Source: Peterkaempfera bronchialis
GTDB taxonomy: Bacteria; Actinomycetota; Actinomycetes; Streptomycetales; Streptomycetaceae
Direction: 5' to 3'
Assembly: GCF_003258605.2 (NCBI RefSeq)
Contig: NZ_CP031264.1
Span: forward strand, 1,984,001-2,048,000
Length of the DNA stretch: 64,000 nucleotides
Below, one piece after another: positions 9,001 to 20,006 of this stretch. A program made the translations under genes and the position numbers. Each line of letters starts with the position of its first letter. The first letter of the stretch is position 1. The notes below the pieces were generated by a model, which saw only the letters and a program-made list of their open reading frames with translations, did not search any database and was not told the origin of the DNA.

Positions 9001-11502
9001 TCAGTTGTCGGGGTGGTGGGGGTGGACGGCGGCGTGGAGGGTGGCGGGGGTGTCGCCGAGGACGGCGATGTCGCCGGAGGTGTCGGTGCGCAGGACGGTG
9101 GCGCCGAGGGCCGTGAGGTAGGCGACGGTGGCGGGTGCGGGGTGGCCGTAGGGGTTGTCCTGGCCGCAGGAGATCAGGGCGAGGCGGGGGTGCAGGGCGG
9201 CGGTCAGGGACCAGTCCTGGTGGGCGGAGCCGTGGTGGGCGACCTTGAGGACGTCGACCCGGCCCAGCGCGGCGGCGCCATGGGCGAGCAGGTGGGCCTG
9301 GGCGGGCGGTTCGAGGTCGCCGAGGAGGGCGATCCGCAGTCCGTGGACGATGGCGACGGCGGCGATGCTGGAGTTGTTGGGGCCGGGGGCGTCGGGTGCG
9401 GCCGGGCCGTCGGGCCAGAGCACGTCCCAGGTCACCCCGGGGGCGGCGGTGCGGTGTTCGCGTGGCGCCGCGCGGACGACGGGCACGCCGGAGCGGGCGG
9501 CCCAGCGCAGCACCCGGGCCTCCTCGCCGGGTGGGTCGTCCAGGGTGGTGGTCTGGACGGCGGCGACGGTACGGCCATGGAGCACCCCCGGGAGTCCTTC
9601 GACATGGTCGGCGTGGAAGTGGGTGAGGATCACCAGGGCGACGCGGGTGACGCCCAGCGAGCGCAGGCAGGCGTCGGCGGCACGCGGGTCGGGGCCGGTG
9701 TCGATCACCACGGCGGTGTCCGGGGCGGCGCCCGGAGCGGCGGGCAGCACGGCCATGTCGCCCTGGCCCACGTCGCACATCACCAGCCGCCAGCCGGGCG
9801 GCGGCCAGCCGGTGGCGATCCGGGTGAGCAGCGGTGGGCGGAGCAGGGTGGCCAGCAGGGCGAGGACCAGCAGCACCGTCAGGAAGGGGTGGCGGCGCAG
9901 CCGGGGCAGTACCGCCGGGGCGGCGCAGGCAGCGGCGGCGGTGACCACGGCCAGGGCTGCCGCGCCCGCCCAGCCGGCGGGCCAGGCGACCTGGGCGCCG
10001 GGCAGTGCCGCTCCATGCCGGGCGACGGCGGCGAGCCAGCCGGTGGGGATGCCCGCCAGCCGGGCGAGCAGACCGGCCACGGTCGCGGAGACCGGTGCGA
10101 TGGCGAGGGCGGCGAAGCCGACCAGGGTGGCCGGGGCGACGGCCAGTTCGGCGAGCAGGTTGCAGGGTACGGCGACCAGGCTCACCCGGGCGGTGAGCAG
10201 GACGATGACCGGACCGCAGAACGCCTGGGCTGCGGAGGCGGCGCCGGTGGCCTCGGCGAGGCGTACCGGCCAGCCGCGCCTGGCCAGCGCGGCGGACCAG
10301 CGCGGCCCGAGGGTGAGCAGCCCGGCGGTGGCCAGGACGGAGAGCAGGAAGCCGTAGTCCCGGGCCAGCCAGGGGTCGGCGAGCAGGAGTAGCAGGACGG
10401 CGGCGGACAGGGCGGTCAGGGCGTGGCTGCGGCGCCCGGCGGCGAGGGCCAGCAGACCGATCAGGCCGGTGGCTGCGGCCCGCAGCACGCTGGGTTCGGG
10501 GCGGCACAGGACGACGAAGGCGGCGGTGAGGGCGGTGCCTGCGGCGGCGGTGGTACGCAGCGGCAACCCGAGCCGGGCCGCCAGACCGCCGCGTTCCGGG
10601 GTGGCCGCCCGGGAGGGGGAGCCCAGCAGGACGGCCAGGATGATCGACAGGTTGGCACCGCTGACTGCGGTGAGGTGGGCGAGGTCGGTGGTCCGGAAGG
10701 CGTCGCGCAGGTCGTCGGGGAGGCGGGAGGTGTCGCCGACGACCAGCCCCGGGAGCAGGGCGCGGGCGTCGGGGGCCAGCGGGTCGGCGGCGCGGCGGAG
10801 CCCCTGGCGGAGGCTGCCTGCGGCCCGCTGCACGGCGCTGGGCGGTGCGAGCAGGCGGGGCGGGGCCCTGGTCAGCAGGACGGCGGCGGTGGGTTCGGCG
10901 GGGTCGGAGGGTGGCAGTGCCGTGGTGTCGGCGGCGACCCGGGTGGAGGGGAGCAGCGGCAGCCACTGTGCGGCGGCGGTGCCCTGGGCGATGACGGTGA
11001 CGGGTGTCCTGGTCGTGGTGGTGCCGGTGGTCCGGGCGGTGACCCGGTCGGCGCGGGCGTGGATGACCACCATGGACTGGCCGCGTCCGGAGCCTCGGAC
11101 CCGGGGGCCGAGGGCGACGGGATCGCTGGTGAGGGTGAGTTCGACGGTGGCCTGGGAGTGGAGTCGGGCGAGTGCGGGGAGTGGGCCTCGGTGCAGGTCG
11201 GCGGTGTGGAGGGTGGTGGCTGACGCTGCTGCGGCGGCGGTCAGCAGCACCGCCGGGAGTCCATGGCGGCGGCCTCGGGCGAGCAGCGGCAGGGCGGCGA
11301 GTACTGCCAGGGCTGCGGTGGTCAGGACCAGCGGGGTGTGGCGATGGTCGGTGGGGAGCAGGGCCGCCGTGGTCGCCCAGGCGGTGGCGGCGGGTGGCAG
11401 CAGGCGCAGGTCAGGGCGGGGGGTGGTCGGTGGGGCTGGCGGGTCGGGTCGGTCGGGTCGGTCGGGTCGTGGTTCTGCGGTGGGGGCGGGACGGTTGCTC
11501 AT
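9001..11502 (-). CDS. comEC: ComEC/Rec2-type DNA uptake channel protein
   Basis: An 833-residue multi-span membrane protein of the family that moves single-stranded DNA across the cell membrane; its role in streptomycetes is unproven. Hydrophobic segments fill about residues 40-110 and 250-540. The competence domain contains TTDLAHLTAVSGANLSII. The C-terminal metallo-beta-lactamase-like domain begins at MCDVGQGDMAVLP and contains LTHFHADHVEG and later KVAHHGSAHQD. These are the metal-ligand motifs of the proposed nuclease. It follows comEA with a 31-base gap, so the two are probably co-transcribed. The ATG at 11502 has a poor ribosome binding site. Confidence 0.92.
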   Translation of the reverse strand: MSNRPAPTAEPRPDRPDRPDPPAPPTTPRPDLRLLPPAATAWATTAALLPTDHRHTPLVLTTAALAVLAALPLLARGRRHGLPAVLLTAAAAASATTLHTADLHRGPLPALARLHSQATVELTLTSDPVALGPRVRGSGRGQSMVVIHARADRVTARTTGTTTTRTPVTVIAQGTAAAQWLPLLPSTRVAADTTALPPSDPAEPTAAVLLTRAPPRLLAPPSAVQRAAGSLRQGLRRAADPLAPDARALLPGLVVGDTSRLPDDLRDAFRTTDLAHLTAVSGANLSIILAVLLGSPSRAATPERGGLAARLGLPLRTTAAAGTALTAAFVVLCRPEPSVLRAAATGLIGLLALAAGRRSHALTALSAAVLLLLLADPWLARDYGFLLSVLATAGLLTLGPRWSAALARRGWPVRLAEATGAASAAQAFCGPVIVLLTARVSLVAVPCNLLAELAVAPATLVGFAALAIAPVSATVAGLLARLAGIPTGWLAAVARHGAALPGAQVAWPAGWAGAAALAVVTAAAACAAPAVLPRLRRHPFLTVLLVLALLATLLRPPLLTRIATGWPPPGWRLVMCDVGQGDMAVLPAAPGAAPDTAVVIDTGPDPRAADACLRSLGVTRVALVILTHFHADHVEGLPGVLHGRTVAAVQTTTLDDPPGEEARVLRWAARSGVPVVRAAPREHRTAAPGVTWDVLWPDGPAAPDAPGPNNSSIAAVAIVHGLRIALLGDLEPPAQAHLLAHGAAALGRVDVLKVAHHGSAHQDWSLTAALHPRLALISCGQDNPYGHPAPATVAYLTALGATVLRTDTSGDIAVLGDTPATLHAAVHPHHPDN

Positions 11503-11533
11503 GCGGGGCGGCGGGCCTCTGCCTGGCGGCGCA

Positions 11534-13126
11534 TCAGGGGGTGACCAGGGGGCTCAGCTCCGCGTACTTGCGGTCGCCGATGCCGGTGACCTGTCTGAGC
11601 TGTTCGACGGAGGTGAAGCCGCCGTGGGCGTCCCGGTATTCGATGATGTGGCGGGCGAGGACCGGCCCCACGCCGGGGAGGGCGTCGAGTTGGTCGACGG
11701 TGGCGGTGTTGAGGCTGATCGGGCCGGCGGGCGCTCCCCCGGTCGGCTGCGCGGCCGGACCCGGTGCGCCGCCCGGGGCGCCGACGAGGATCTGTTCGCC
11801 GTCGGTGAGGACGCGGGCGAGGTTGAGCCCGGTGGTGTCGGCTCCGCGTACGGGGCCGCCGGCCGCGCGGAGCGCGTCGGCCACCCGGGAGCCGCGTGGC
11901 AGGGTACGCAGCCCGGGGTGGCGGACCTTCCCGGACACGTCCACCACGACCTCGGCCACCGGACCGGGTGAGGGCCGGGGAGCAACGGCCCCAGCCGGGG
12001 CGGCCTCGCCGAATGCGGCTGCCTCGGGAGTGGGACCGGGCGTGGTTCCGGCCGGGGAGGCGGGTGCGGCGGTGACGGGTACGGAGACCTGCTGCGGGCG
12101 GCCGAGCCAGAAGTGCTGGACGCCGTATCCGACCGCCAGCAGGAGCAGCACCAGGAGTCCGACCAGGGCCCTGCGGTCAAGGTCCAGCGCCCCCGCCAGG
12201 CCGGGCGGGAACCATCGCCTCGGCCAGGGGGCGGCGGCACCTGGAGGCTCGGAGAGGGGGTCGGCGGCGGACGGTGACGAGGGCTGGGGTGGGGACAGGG
12301 GCAGCCGGTCGGTGTGCGCAGGGCCTGGTGAGGCTTTGGGCTCCGGCGGCGAGAGCGCCGCCGCGTACGGCCAGTCGGCGTGCGGAGGATCCGGGGCGGG
12401 CCCGGGCAGGGCACCCACCAGCACCGAGGGTGCGGGGCGATCGGGGTGGCGAGGCTTGGGAATCGGCACGGAATTCAGCGGCGCTGGGGTGGGGAGATCG
12501 GCGGCCTGCCATGGGTCGGCGGGGGCGGGGGCGAGACCGGGGGCGGCATCCGGCAGCGCTGAGGGTACGGCCTGCCATCGATCGGCGGAGGCGAGGCCGG
12601 GGGCGGGCACCCCATCCGCGACGGCACTGGGCAGCCCGTCACCGCACGGAAGCCCTGGCAACAACACGGCATCCGGCGGCGCCGAGGACGCGGCCTGCCA
12701 TCGGTCGGCGGGTGCGAGGTCAGGCACGGCATCCGGCGGCGCCGAGGACGCGGCCTGCCATCGATCGGCGGGGGCGAGGCCCGGGACGGGCACCGCATCG
12801 GGCGGCGCCGGGGGTGCGGCCTGCCATCGGTCGGCGGGTGCAAGGCCGGGGGCGGCATCCGGTGTCGCCGAGGGTGCGGCCTGCCATCGGTCGGCGGGGG
12901 CGAGGTCAGGGACGGGCGCTGCATCGGGCGGCGGGGAAGGTGCGGCCTGCCATCCGGGGGCGAGGCCGGGGGCGGCATCGGGCAGCCCGTGGGCGCGGGG
13001 AAGCTCGGGTGGGAGCAGGGCGTCCGGCGGGACTCGGGGTGAGGCGGGGGCGGCGGGGAGGAGGGTCTGGAGGCGGTGGCGGACGGTCTCGGTGGTTGGC
13101 CGGCGGCGGGTGCCGGATGGGGTCAT
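11534..13126 (-). CDS. comEA: ComEA-type DNA-binding protein with long repetitive N-terminus
   Basis: ComEA binds incoming double-stranded DNA at the outer face of the membrane. Residues from about 1-320 form an Ala/Pro-rich tail with seven or so degenerate repeats around DRWQAA. A single transmembrane helix follows (LVGLLVLLLLAVGYGVQHFW). Next come a Pro-rich spacer, an SLBB domain (VVVDVSGKVRHPGL) and a C-terminal helix-hairpin-helix pair (SLNTATVDQLDALPGVGPVLA). With the positive charge before the helix, the repetitive tail should be cytoplasmic, which is unusually long for ComEA. The start is uncertain: ATG 13126 has GAGAG just upstream, but 13135 and 13141 are also possible. Confidence 0.88.
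   Translation of the reverse strand: MTPSGTRRRPTTETVRHRLQTLLPAAPASPRVPPDALLPPELPRAHGLPDAAPGLAPGWQAAPSPPPDAAPVPDLAPADRWQAAPSATPDAAPGLAPADRWQAAPPAPPDAVPVPGLAPADRWQAASSAPPDAVPDLAPADRWQAASSAPPDAVLLPGLPCGDGLPSAVADGVPAPGLASADRWQAVPSALPDAAPGLAPAPADPWQAADLPTPAPLNSVPIPKPRHPDRPAPSVLVGALPGPAPDPPHADWPYAAALSPPEPKASPGPAHTDRLPLSPPQPSSPSAADPLSEPPGAAAPWPRRWFPPGLAGALDLDRRALVGLLVLLLLAVGYGVQHFWLGRPQQVSVPVTAAPASPAGTTPGPTPEAAAFGEAAPAGAVAPRPSPGPVAEVVVDVSGKVRHPGLRTLPRGSRVADALRAAGGPVRGADTTGLNLARVLTDGEQILVGAPGGAPGPAAQPTGGAPAGPISLNTATVDQLDALPGVGPVLARHIIEYRDAHGGFTSVEQLRQVTGIGDRKYAELSPLVTP
12500..12960 (-). repeat. Degenerate tandem repeats inside comEA
   Basis: The element GGCCTGCCATCGGTCGGCGG and variants recurs about every 60-70 bases (near 12504, 12570, 12692, 12752, 12820, 12880 and 12943). 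Two adjacent units near 12660-12780 are almost identical. It encodes the DRWQAA..PPDA repeats. Confidence 0.8.
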
Positions 13127-13259
13127 AGCTCTCATGGCCATGGACAGTAGGGCTGCGCCGAGCGGTCGGGGCGAAGACGTCCGCCGCCTGTGGACAACCC
13201 CGGGCTGTGGATAACTCCATTCACCCTCAGGCGTTAAATGCCACGCACCGCATTGACAT

Positions 13260-14105
13260 TCAGCGGGGCGAGACCACCACGGCAAGCAGTCCCGGGCCGA
13301 CGTGGGCGCCGATGACGGCGCCGACCTCGCCGACGTACAGGTCCCGCAGGCCGGGGATGCGGGCGCGCAGCCGTTCGGCCAGGGGTTCGGCGCGGTCCTC
13401 GGCGGCGAGGTGGTGGACGGCGATGTCCACCTCGGCCTCGCCCGCCTGCTCCACGGCGATCTCCTCCAGCCGCGCGATGGCCCGGGAGGCGGTGCGGACC
13501 TTCTCCAGCGGCTCGATACGGCCGCCGGAGAGGTGCAGCAGCGGCTTGACGGCGAGTGCGGAGCCCAGCAGCGCCCGGGCGGCGCCGATCCGACCGCCGC
13601 GCCGCAGGTACTCCAGGGTGTCGACGTAGAAGTACCCGGTGGCGCTGCCCGCCCGCTTCTCCGCCGCCGCCGCGACCTCCTCCAGGTCGCCGCCGTCCTC
13701 GGCGGCGGCTGCGGCGGCCAGTACGCAGTAGCCGAGCGCCATGCCCACCAGCCGGGTGTCGACCACCCGGACCGGCAGTCCGGCCGATTCGGCGGCGAGC
13801 TGGGCCGCTTCGTAGGTGCCGGACAGTTCGGCCGACAGGTGGAGCGAGACCACCGCGTCGGCGCCCGCCTCGGCGGCAGCCCGGTAGGCGGCGGCGAAGG
13901 ACTCCGGGCTCGGCCGGGAGGTGGTCACCGATCGGCGGGCCCGCAGTGCCTGTGCGACGTCCTTCGGCGAGACCTCGATGCCTTCGGCAAGTACCTCGTC
14001 GCCCATCACCACACTGAGCGGCACCACACCGATGCGGTGGCGGTCCACGGCGTCCTGCGGCAGATAGGCCGTGGAATCGGTGACAAGCGCAACGTGGACG
14101 GGCAT
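13260..14105 (-). CDS. DegV family fatty-acid-binding protein
   Basis: A 281-residue DegV-fold protein; relatives bind fatty acids and can act as the FakB subunit of fatty acid kinase. It begins MPVHVALVTDSTAYLP, where VTDSTA is the family signature. TTSRPSPESF and LSAELSGTYEAAQ provide the conserved ligand-contact motifs. The ligand is not known here and no FakA partner is nearby. It lies upstream of comEA in the minus-strand series with a 130-base gap. Confidence 0.9.
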   Translation of the reverse strand: MPVHVALVTDSTAYLPQDAVDRHRIGVVPLSVVMGDEVLAEGIEVSPKDVAQALRARRSVTTSRPSPESFAAAYRAAAEAGADAVVSLHLSAELSGTYEAAQLAAESAGLPVRVVDTRLVGMALGYCVLAAAAAAEDGGDLEEVAAAAEKRAGSATGYFYVDTLEYLRRGGRIGAARALLGSALAVKPLLHLSGGRIEPLEKVRTASRAIARLEEIAVEQAGEAEVDIAVHHLAAEDRAEPLAERLRARIPGLRDLYVGEVGAVIGAHVGPGLLAVVVSPR

Positions 14106-14196
14106 GTGCGGGAGGTTACCTCCAGGCGGCGGCCCAGGACAGTGGCAGTGCCCGGCAGGGGGCGCTTCGCCGCAGGTGGCGGCGGGACGGCGGTGG

Positions 14197-14967
14197 TCAG
14201 CGGGCAGTCGGAGTGCCGGGGTCGGGACGGGGCTTGCGGAGCCGGTCCGCGAGCCTCAGCCGGGGGTCGCCGAGCCCAAGGGCCTCGGCGGCGCTCACGC
14301 CCCGTCCGGCGGCGAGTCCGCGCCGCTGCCGCCGCTGCTCCTCGGCGCCCGAACCAGCGGAAGCGCCGTCGGCAGCACCACCGGCCGCCGCCGCCCCGGC
14401 CGCCCCGGCCGCAGTCGGCGTCCAGTGCCGCAGCGCGCCCGCCTCGGTCTCGCACTCCCGGCTGAGCCGGATCAGCTCGCTGTCCGAGAAGTGCTGCGCC
14501 CGGTCCTGCGCCGCCCAGCGCAGCGACTCGGCGGCGTGGGTGATGCGGTCGGCGCGCTCGCGCAGTTCGGGCAGCTTGGCGTCCAGCCGCTGGGTACCGG
14601 TCTCACGCTCCAACAGCCGCAGCTCCCCGTCGAGGGCCTGGGCGTGCTCGTCCAGCTGGGCGAGCAGGTGCAGGGCTTCGGCGAGCTGTGGATCCCCGGT
14701 GACGCCGGACTCCAGCACCCGGCGCGTCCCCGCGAGCGAGTCGCGGACCTCCAGCCGGAGGGCGGCGATCCGGCCCTGCGGACCCGTCTGGGTGTACTTG
14801 CGGGCCCTGAGGGTGGCGTCCTCGACCGCGCGGCGGGCCTGGGTGCCGTGCTGCTCGACCTTGCGGCTGACGGCCTTCCCCGCCTTGACCGCCGCGACCA
14901 CCATCAGGGCGATCAGGCCGAGGACGAACAGCGCCACGATGCCGACCACGATGCCGACCGCCTCCAT
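14197..14967 (-). CDS. Membrane-anchored coiled-coil protein of unknown function
   Basis: A 256-residue protein starts at ATG 14967 with GGAGG seven bases upstream. An N-terminal membrane helix at about residues 5-27 (GIVVGIVALFVLGLIALMVVAAV) is followed by a long charged, heptad-rich region at about 30-170 (HLLAQLDEHAQALDGELRLLERE), predicted coiled coil. The Ala/Gly-rich C-terminus is likely disordered. It could organise the membrane or cell wall, but I do not recognise a function. It lies between leuS and degV and is separated from leuS by a strong terminator. Confidence 0.75.
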   Translation of the reverse strand: MEAVGIVVGIVALFVLGLIALMVVAAVKAGKAVSRKVEQHGTQARRAVEDATLRARKYTQTGPQGRIAALRLEVRDSLAGTRRVLESGVTGDPQLAEALHLLAQLDEHAQALDGELRLLERETGTQRLDAKLPELRERADRITHAAESLRWAAQDRAQHFSDSELIRLSRECETEAGALRHWTPTAAGAAGAAAAGGAADGASAGSGAEEQRRQRRGLAAGRGVSAAEALGLGDPRLRLADRLRKPRPDPGTPTAR

Positions 14968-15148
14968 GGGTGCCACCTCCGCACGAGGGCGGGACCACCG
15001 GAAGGGCCCCGCTCGGGATGTCCGGTCCTGCCGTTCCGGTGGTTCCACCGTAGCCGGGTCCGCAGGGCCAACGACCGGACAATCCGGGCGGGTTCCCGGA
15101 GTTCAGGGACAGTTCGGGGTTTCCCCCGACGTACTGCCCCGACATGGG

Positions 15149-15188
15149 GCGGGGCCGGGCGGAGGAAGGACCCTCCGCCCGGCCCCGC
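15149..15188 (-). terminator. leuS terminator
   Basis: A perfect 17-bp stem (GCGGGGCCGGGCGGAGG and its complement) with a 6-base loop lies 12 bases after the leuS stop codon on the minus strand. Confidence 0.9.
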
Positions 15189-15199
15189 AGCGACAGCTG

Positions 15200-18091
<2,892 letters not shown>

Positions 18092-18146
18092 CGTCCTCAG
18101 GACTCCATCGGTGTCAGATAGCGAACCGTCATGTCAGCCGGAAATG

Positions 18147-18169
18147 AAAAAACCCCTCGCATGAGGGGT
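18147..18169 (-). terminator. Attenuator terminator in the leuS leader
   Basis: On the minus strand a 7-bp stem ACCCCTC / GAGGGGT is followed at once by six Ts. This is a classical intrinsic terminator, rare in this GC-rich genome. It lies 47 bases after the leader peptide stop and about 55 bases before the leuS start, so it would end the transcript before the gene. Confidence 0.85.
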
Positions 18170-18171
18170 CG

Positions 18172-18206
18172 CCGCGCCGACTCCGGCCTGTCCGCCAGGC
18201 GTCGGC
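18172..18206 (-). promoter_or_regulatory. Leader hairpin upstream of the attenuator
   Basis: On the minus strand, GCCGAC...GTCGGC encloses a second stem GCCTG/CAGGC. It lies between the leader peptide and the terminator, where a pause or competing hairpin would be expected. In addition GCGAACCGT at the leader start is exactly complementary to ACGGTTCGC just after the terminator. Boundaries are approximate. Confidence 0.5.
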
Positions 18207-18215
18207 CGGTGCTGG

Positions 18216-18254
18216 TCAGCGCGGCCGGCTAAGGAGCAGGCGCACGGTTCGCAT
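18216..18254 (-). CDS. Leucine leader peptide of leuS
   Basis: A 12-residue peptide MRTVRLLLSRPR starts at ATG 18254 and stops with TGA. It contains three consecutive Leu codons CTG-CTC-CTT; the last is uncommon in this genome. A ribosome stalling there for lack of charged tRNA-Leu would change folding of the following leader and relieve the terminator. There is no clear ribosome binding site; TACCCT seven bases upstream could be a -10 box giving a nearly leaderless transcript. It lies just after the stop codon of the regulator gene, so its promoter is inside that gene. Confidence 0.75.
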   Translation of the reverse strand: MRTVRLLLSRPR

Positions 18255-18258
18255 GGGG

Positions 18259-19611
18259 TCAGGGTACCGCAGGGGCGCCACCGCCCGCGCGGCCCTCGGC
18301 CGGGGCGGCCCGCCGCTCCGTGCGCGGAGCGCGCAGGGCGGCGTCGAACTCCTTCAGCGCCGTCGCCACCCGGATCGACAGCATGCCCGCCGCCAGCCCG
18401 CGTGCCCGGTCCGCCGCCTGCTCGGCCGCCTCGGGCCGCCCGTCGAGCAGGCAGCACTCGGCCAGCCGCACCAGGGCGAGCGCCCTGGCCCGGGCCTGCT
18501 CCGGCGCGATCCCCGCCACGGCCGCCTCCAGATGGCGCCGGGCGCGCTGCCGCACGCCGAGGAAGAGGAAGCACTCCCCCAGCATCCGGTGCAGGTCCGC
18601 CCGCTCCTGCGGATCGCCCTCCGGCCCGATCTCGGCGAGCGCCCGGTCGGCCGCCGCCTCTGCGGCGGGCCGCTCCCCGAGCCGGCCGAGGGCGCGGGCC
18701 ATCCTGCCGTACTGCAACGCCCGCTCGGCGGCGGTGTGCGCGCTGCCGGCGGCCTCCAGCGCCATACCGACCAGGGTCACCGCCTCCCGTTCCAGGTTCG
18801 GCAGGAAGGTCGCCTGCGCGGCCAGGCAGCCGATCACCGAGGCGCCCATCCGGACGTCCCCGGAGACATGGGCGGCGCGCAGCGCGGCGACAAAGCAGCG
18901 CTGGGCGGTGACCTCGTCGCAGGCGTCGGCGGCGGCCCAGCCGGCCAGCCGGGCGAGCCGGGCCGCCACCCCGTACAGCTCGCGGCCGGTCGCCTCGTCG
19001 TACGCGCCCAGCTCCAGCAGCTTGACCAGCACGCCGAGCTCGCGGCGGGCGGACTCCAGCACCAGCCCGCCGCCGAAGGACAGCTCCAGCCGGTGCTTGC
19101 TGTCGGAGGTGCCGCGCAACTCCGCCACATGGGACGGACCCACCGGCAGCGGCCCGGTGCCGACCGGCGGCGGGGAGTCGCTGCCGGCCCAGTGCCGCGC
19201 GACCAGGCGGAGTCCGTCGGGGCGGAAGAGGTCGGCCGGGCGCTGCAACCGCACGGGGGCGCCGGCGGTGGCGTCGGCGAGGGCGGCGCGGGCGAACTCC
19301 GGCGTCCAGTCGTCGGTGAGCAGCCGCGCGGAGAGGGTCCTGGCGCCCCGGCCGGGTCCCATGGCGGCCCACAGCTGCTGGTAGGTGACGGCGATGCCGA
19401 GCGCCCGGCTGAGCACCTCGCAGACGACCTGGTCGTACGGCGGCCGGGGGACCCGGCCCCGGTCGCGCCAGTGGTAGGGCGTGGTCCGGTTGATCGCCGC
19501 CTGGTCGCCGACGACCGCGTTGACCTCGGCCGCGAGCCGCTCCGGCCCCCAGTCGAGGTGGGACAGGATGCGCACCAGCTCGTCGTTCTGCCGGGGTGAC
19601 AGGTCCGCCAT
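18259..19611 (-). CDS. TPR-containing regulatory protein with N-terminal DNA-binding-like segment
   Basis: A 450-residue soluble protein starts at ATG 19611 (MADLSPRQNDELVRIL). Residues 1-85 (LAAEVNAVVGDQAAINRTTPYHWRDRGRVP) resemble a helix-turn-helix or plasmid-type DNA-binding segment. The rest is a solenoid of Ala/Leu-rich helix pairs typical of tetratricopeptide repeats (for example ALQYGRMARALGRLGERPAAEAAADRAL). The architecture resembles streptomycete developmental regulators of the NsdA type. Orthology is not proven. It is divergent from the cytochrome b operon and could control it through the shared intergenic region. Confidence 0.7.
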   Translation of the reverse strand: MADLSPRQNDELVRILSHLDWGPERLAAEVNAVVGDQAAINRTTPYHWRDRGRVPRPPYDQVVCEVLSRALGIAVTYQQLWAAMGPGRGARTLSARLLTDDWTPEFARAALADATAGAPVRLQRPADLFRPDGLRLVARHWAGSDSPPPVGTGPLPVGPSHVAELRGTSDSKHRLELSFGGGLVLESARRELGVLVKLLELGAYDEATGRELYGVAARLARLAGWAAADACDEVTAQRCFVAALRAAHVSGDVRMGASVIGCLAAQATFLPNLEREAVTLVGMALEAAGSAHTAAERALQYGRMARALGRLGERPAAEAAADRALAEIGPEGDPQERADLHRMLGECFLFLGVRQRARRHLEAAVAGIAPEQARARALALVRLAECCLLDGRPEAAEQAADRARGLAAGMLSIRVATALKEFDAALRAPRTERRAAPAEGRAGGGAPAVP

Positions 19612-19715
19612 GCCCGGAACGGTAACGCGCGGTCCAGCGCGCGGCGCAGGGGGGCCGCCGAGCGGGCCGGGGCACGGGGTCGGCGGGGTTTTCCCGGGCC
19701 TTTCGGATATGCCAT

Positions 19716-19770
19716 GGAATTCCGGCCCGGGGAATTCCGCTGATTGCGTTGCGGGGATTTCAGAAATCCC
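19716..19770. promoter_or_regulatory. Cluster of palindromes in the divergent region
   Basis: GGAATTCC occurs twice (19716-19723 and 19731-19738) at a 15-bp spacing. The 17-bp palindrome GGGATTTCAGAAATCCC follows at 19754-19770. These are candidate operators for a dimeric regulator. Confidence 0.5.
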
Positions 19771-19868
19771 GGAGGAGTGCGTCCGCACGGCGGCGCTCGG
19801 TCCGCAACCACCCTCCGCAGCAGGCGGGTTGTGGACAAAACGGGCAAAGATCGCAGCCTGCGCCCGCA

Positions 19869-19897
19869 CCCTAAGCGAGTCCTAAGAGCCCCCTAAC
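19869..19897 (+). promoter_or_regulatory. Three heptamers in 11-bp phase (OmpR/SARP-type operator)
   Basis: CCCTAAG, TCCTAAG and CCCTAAC start at 19869, 19880 and 19891, exactly 11 bases apart. Direct heptamers on the same DNA face are typical binding sites of winged-helix OmpR-like and SARP activators. The site is about 110 bases upstream of the cytochrome b start. Confidence 0.6.
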
Positions 19898-20006
19898 GCT
19901 GGCGGTGAACAATTCCCCGGAATGCGTATACGGCCGTCCGGGCCACTGCCTCGGCATAGCATCGCCATGTCATCGGCTTTCGGGCCAAGACCATGGAGGG
20001 CCCTTC

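Larger units (their letters stand above)
19612..20006. other. Divergent regulatory region, 395 bp
   Basis: No gene is seen. It is visibly richer in A/T than its surroundings and holds two inverted repeats near 19716-19770 and a three-fold direct repeat at 19869-19897. It separates the TPR regulator from the cytochrome b operon. Confidence 0.6.

Noticed and set aside
12500-12960. Possible CRISPR array because of regularly spaced similar units
   Set aside because: The units vary, keep the comEA reading frame and encode protein repeats; no cas genes are near.
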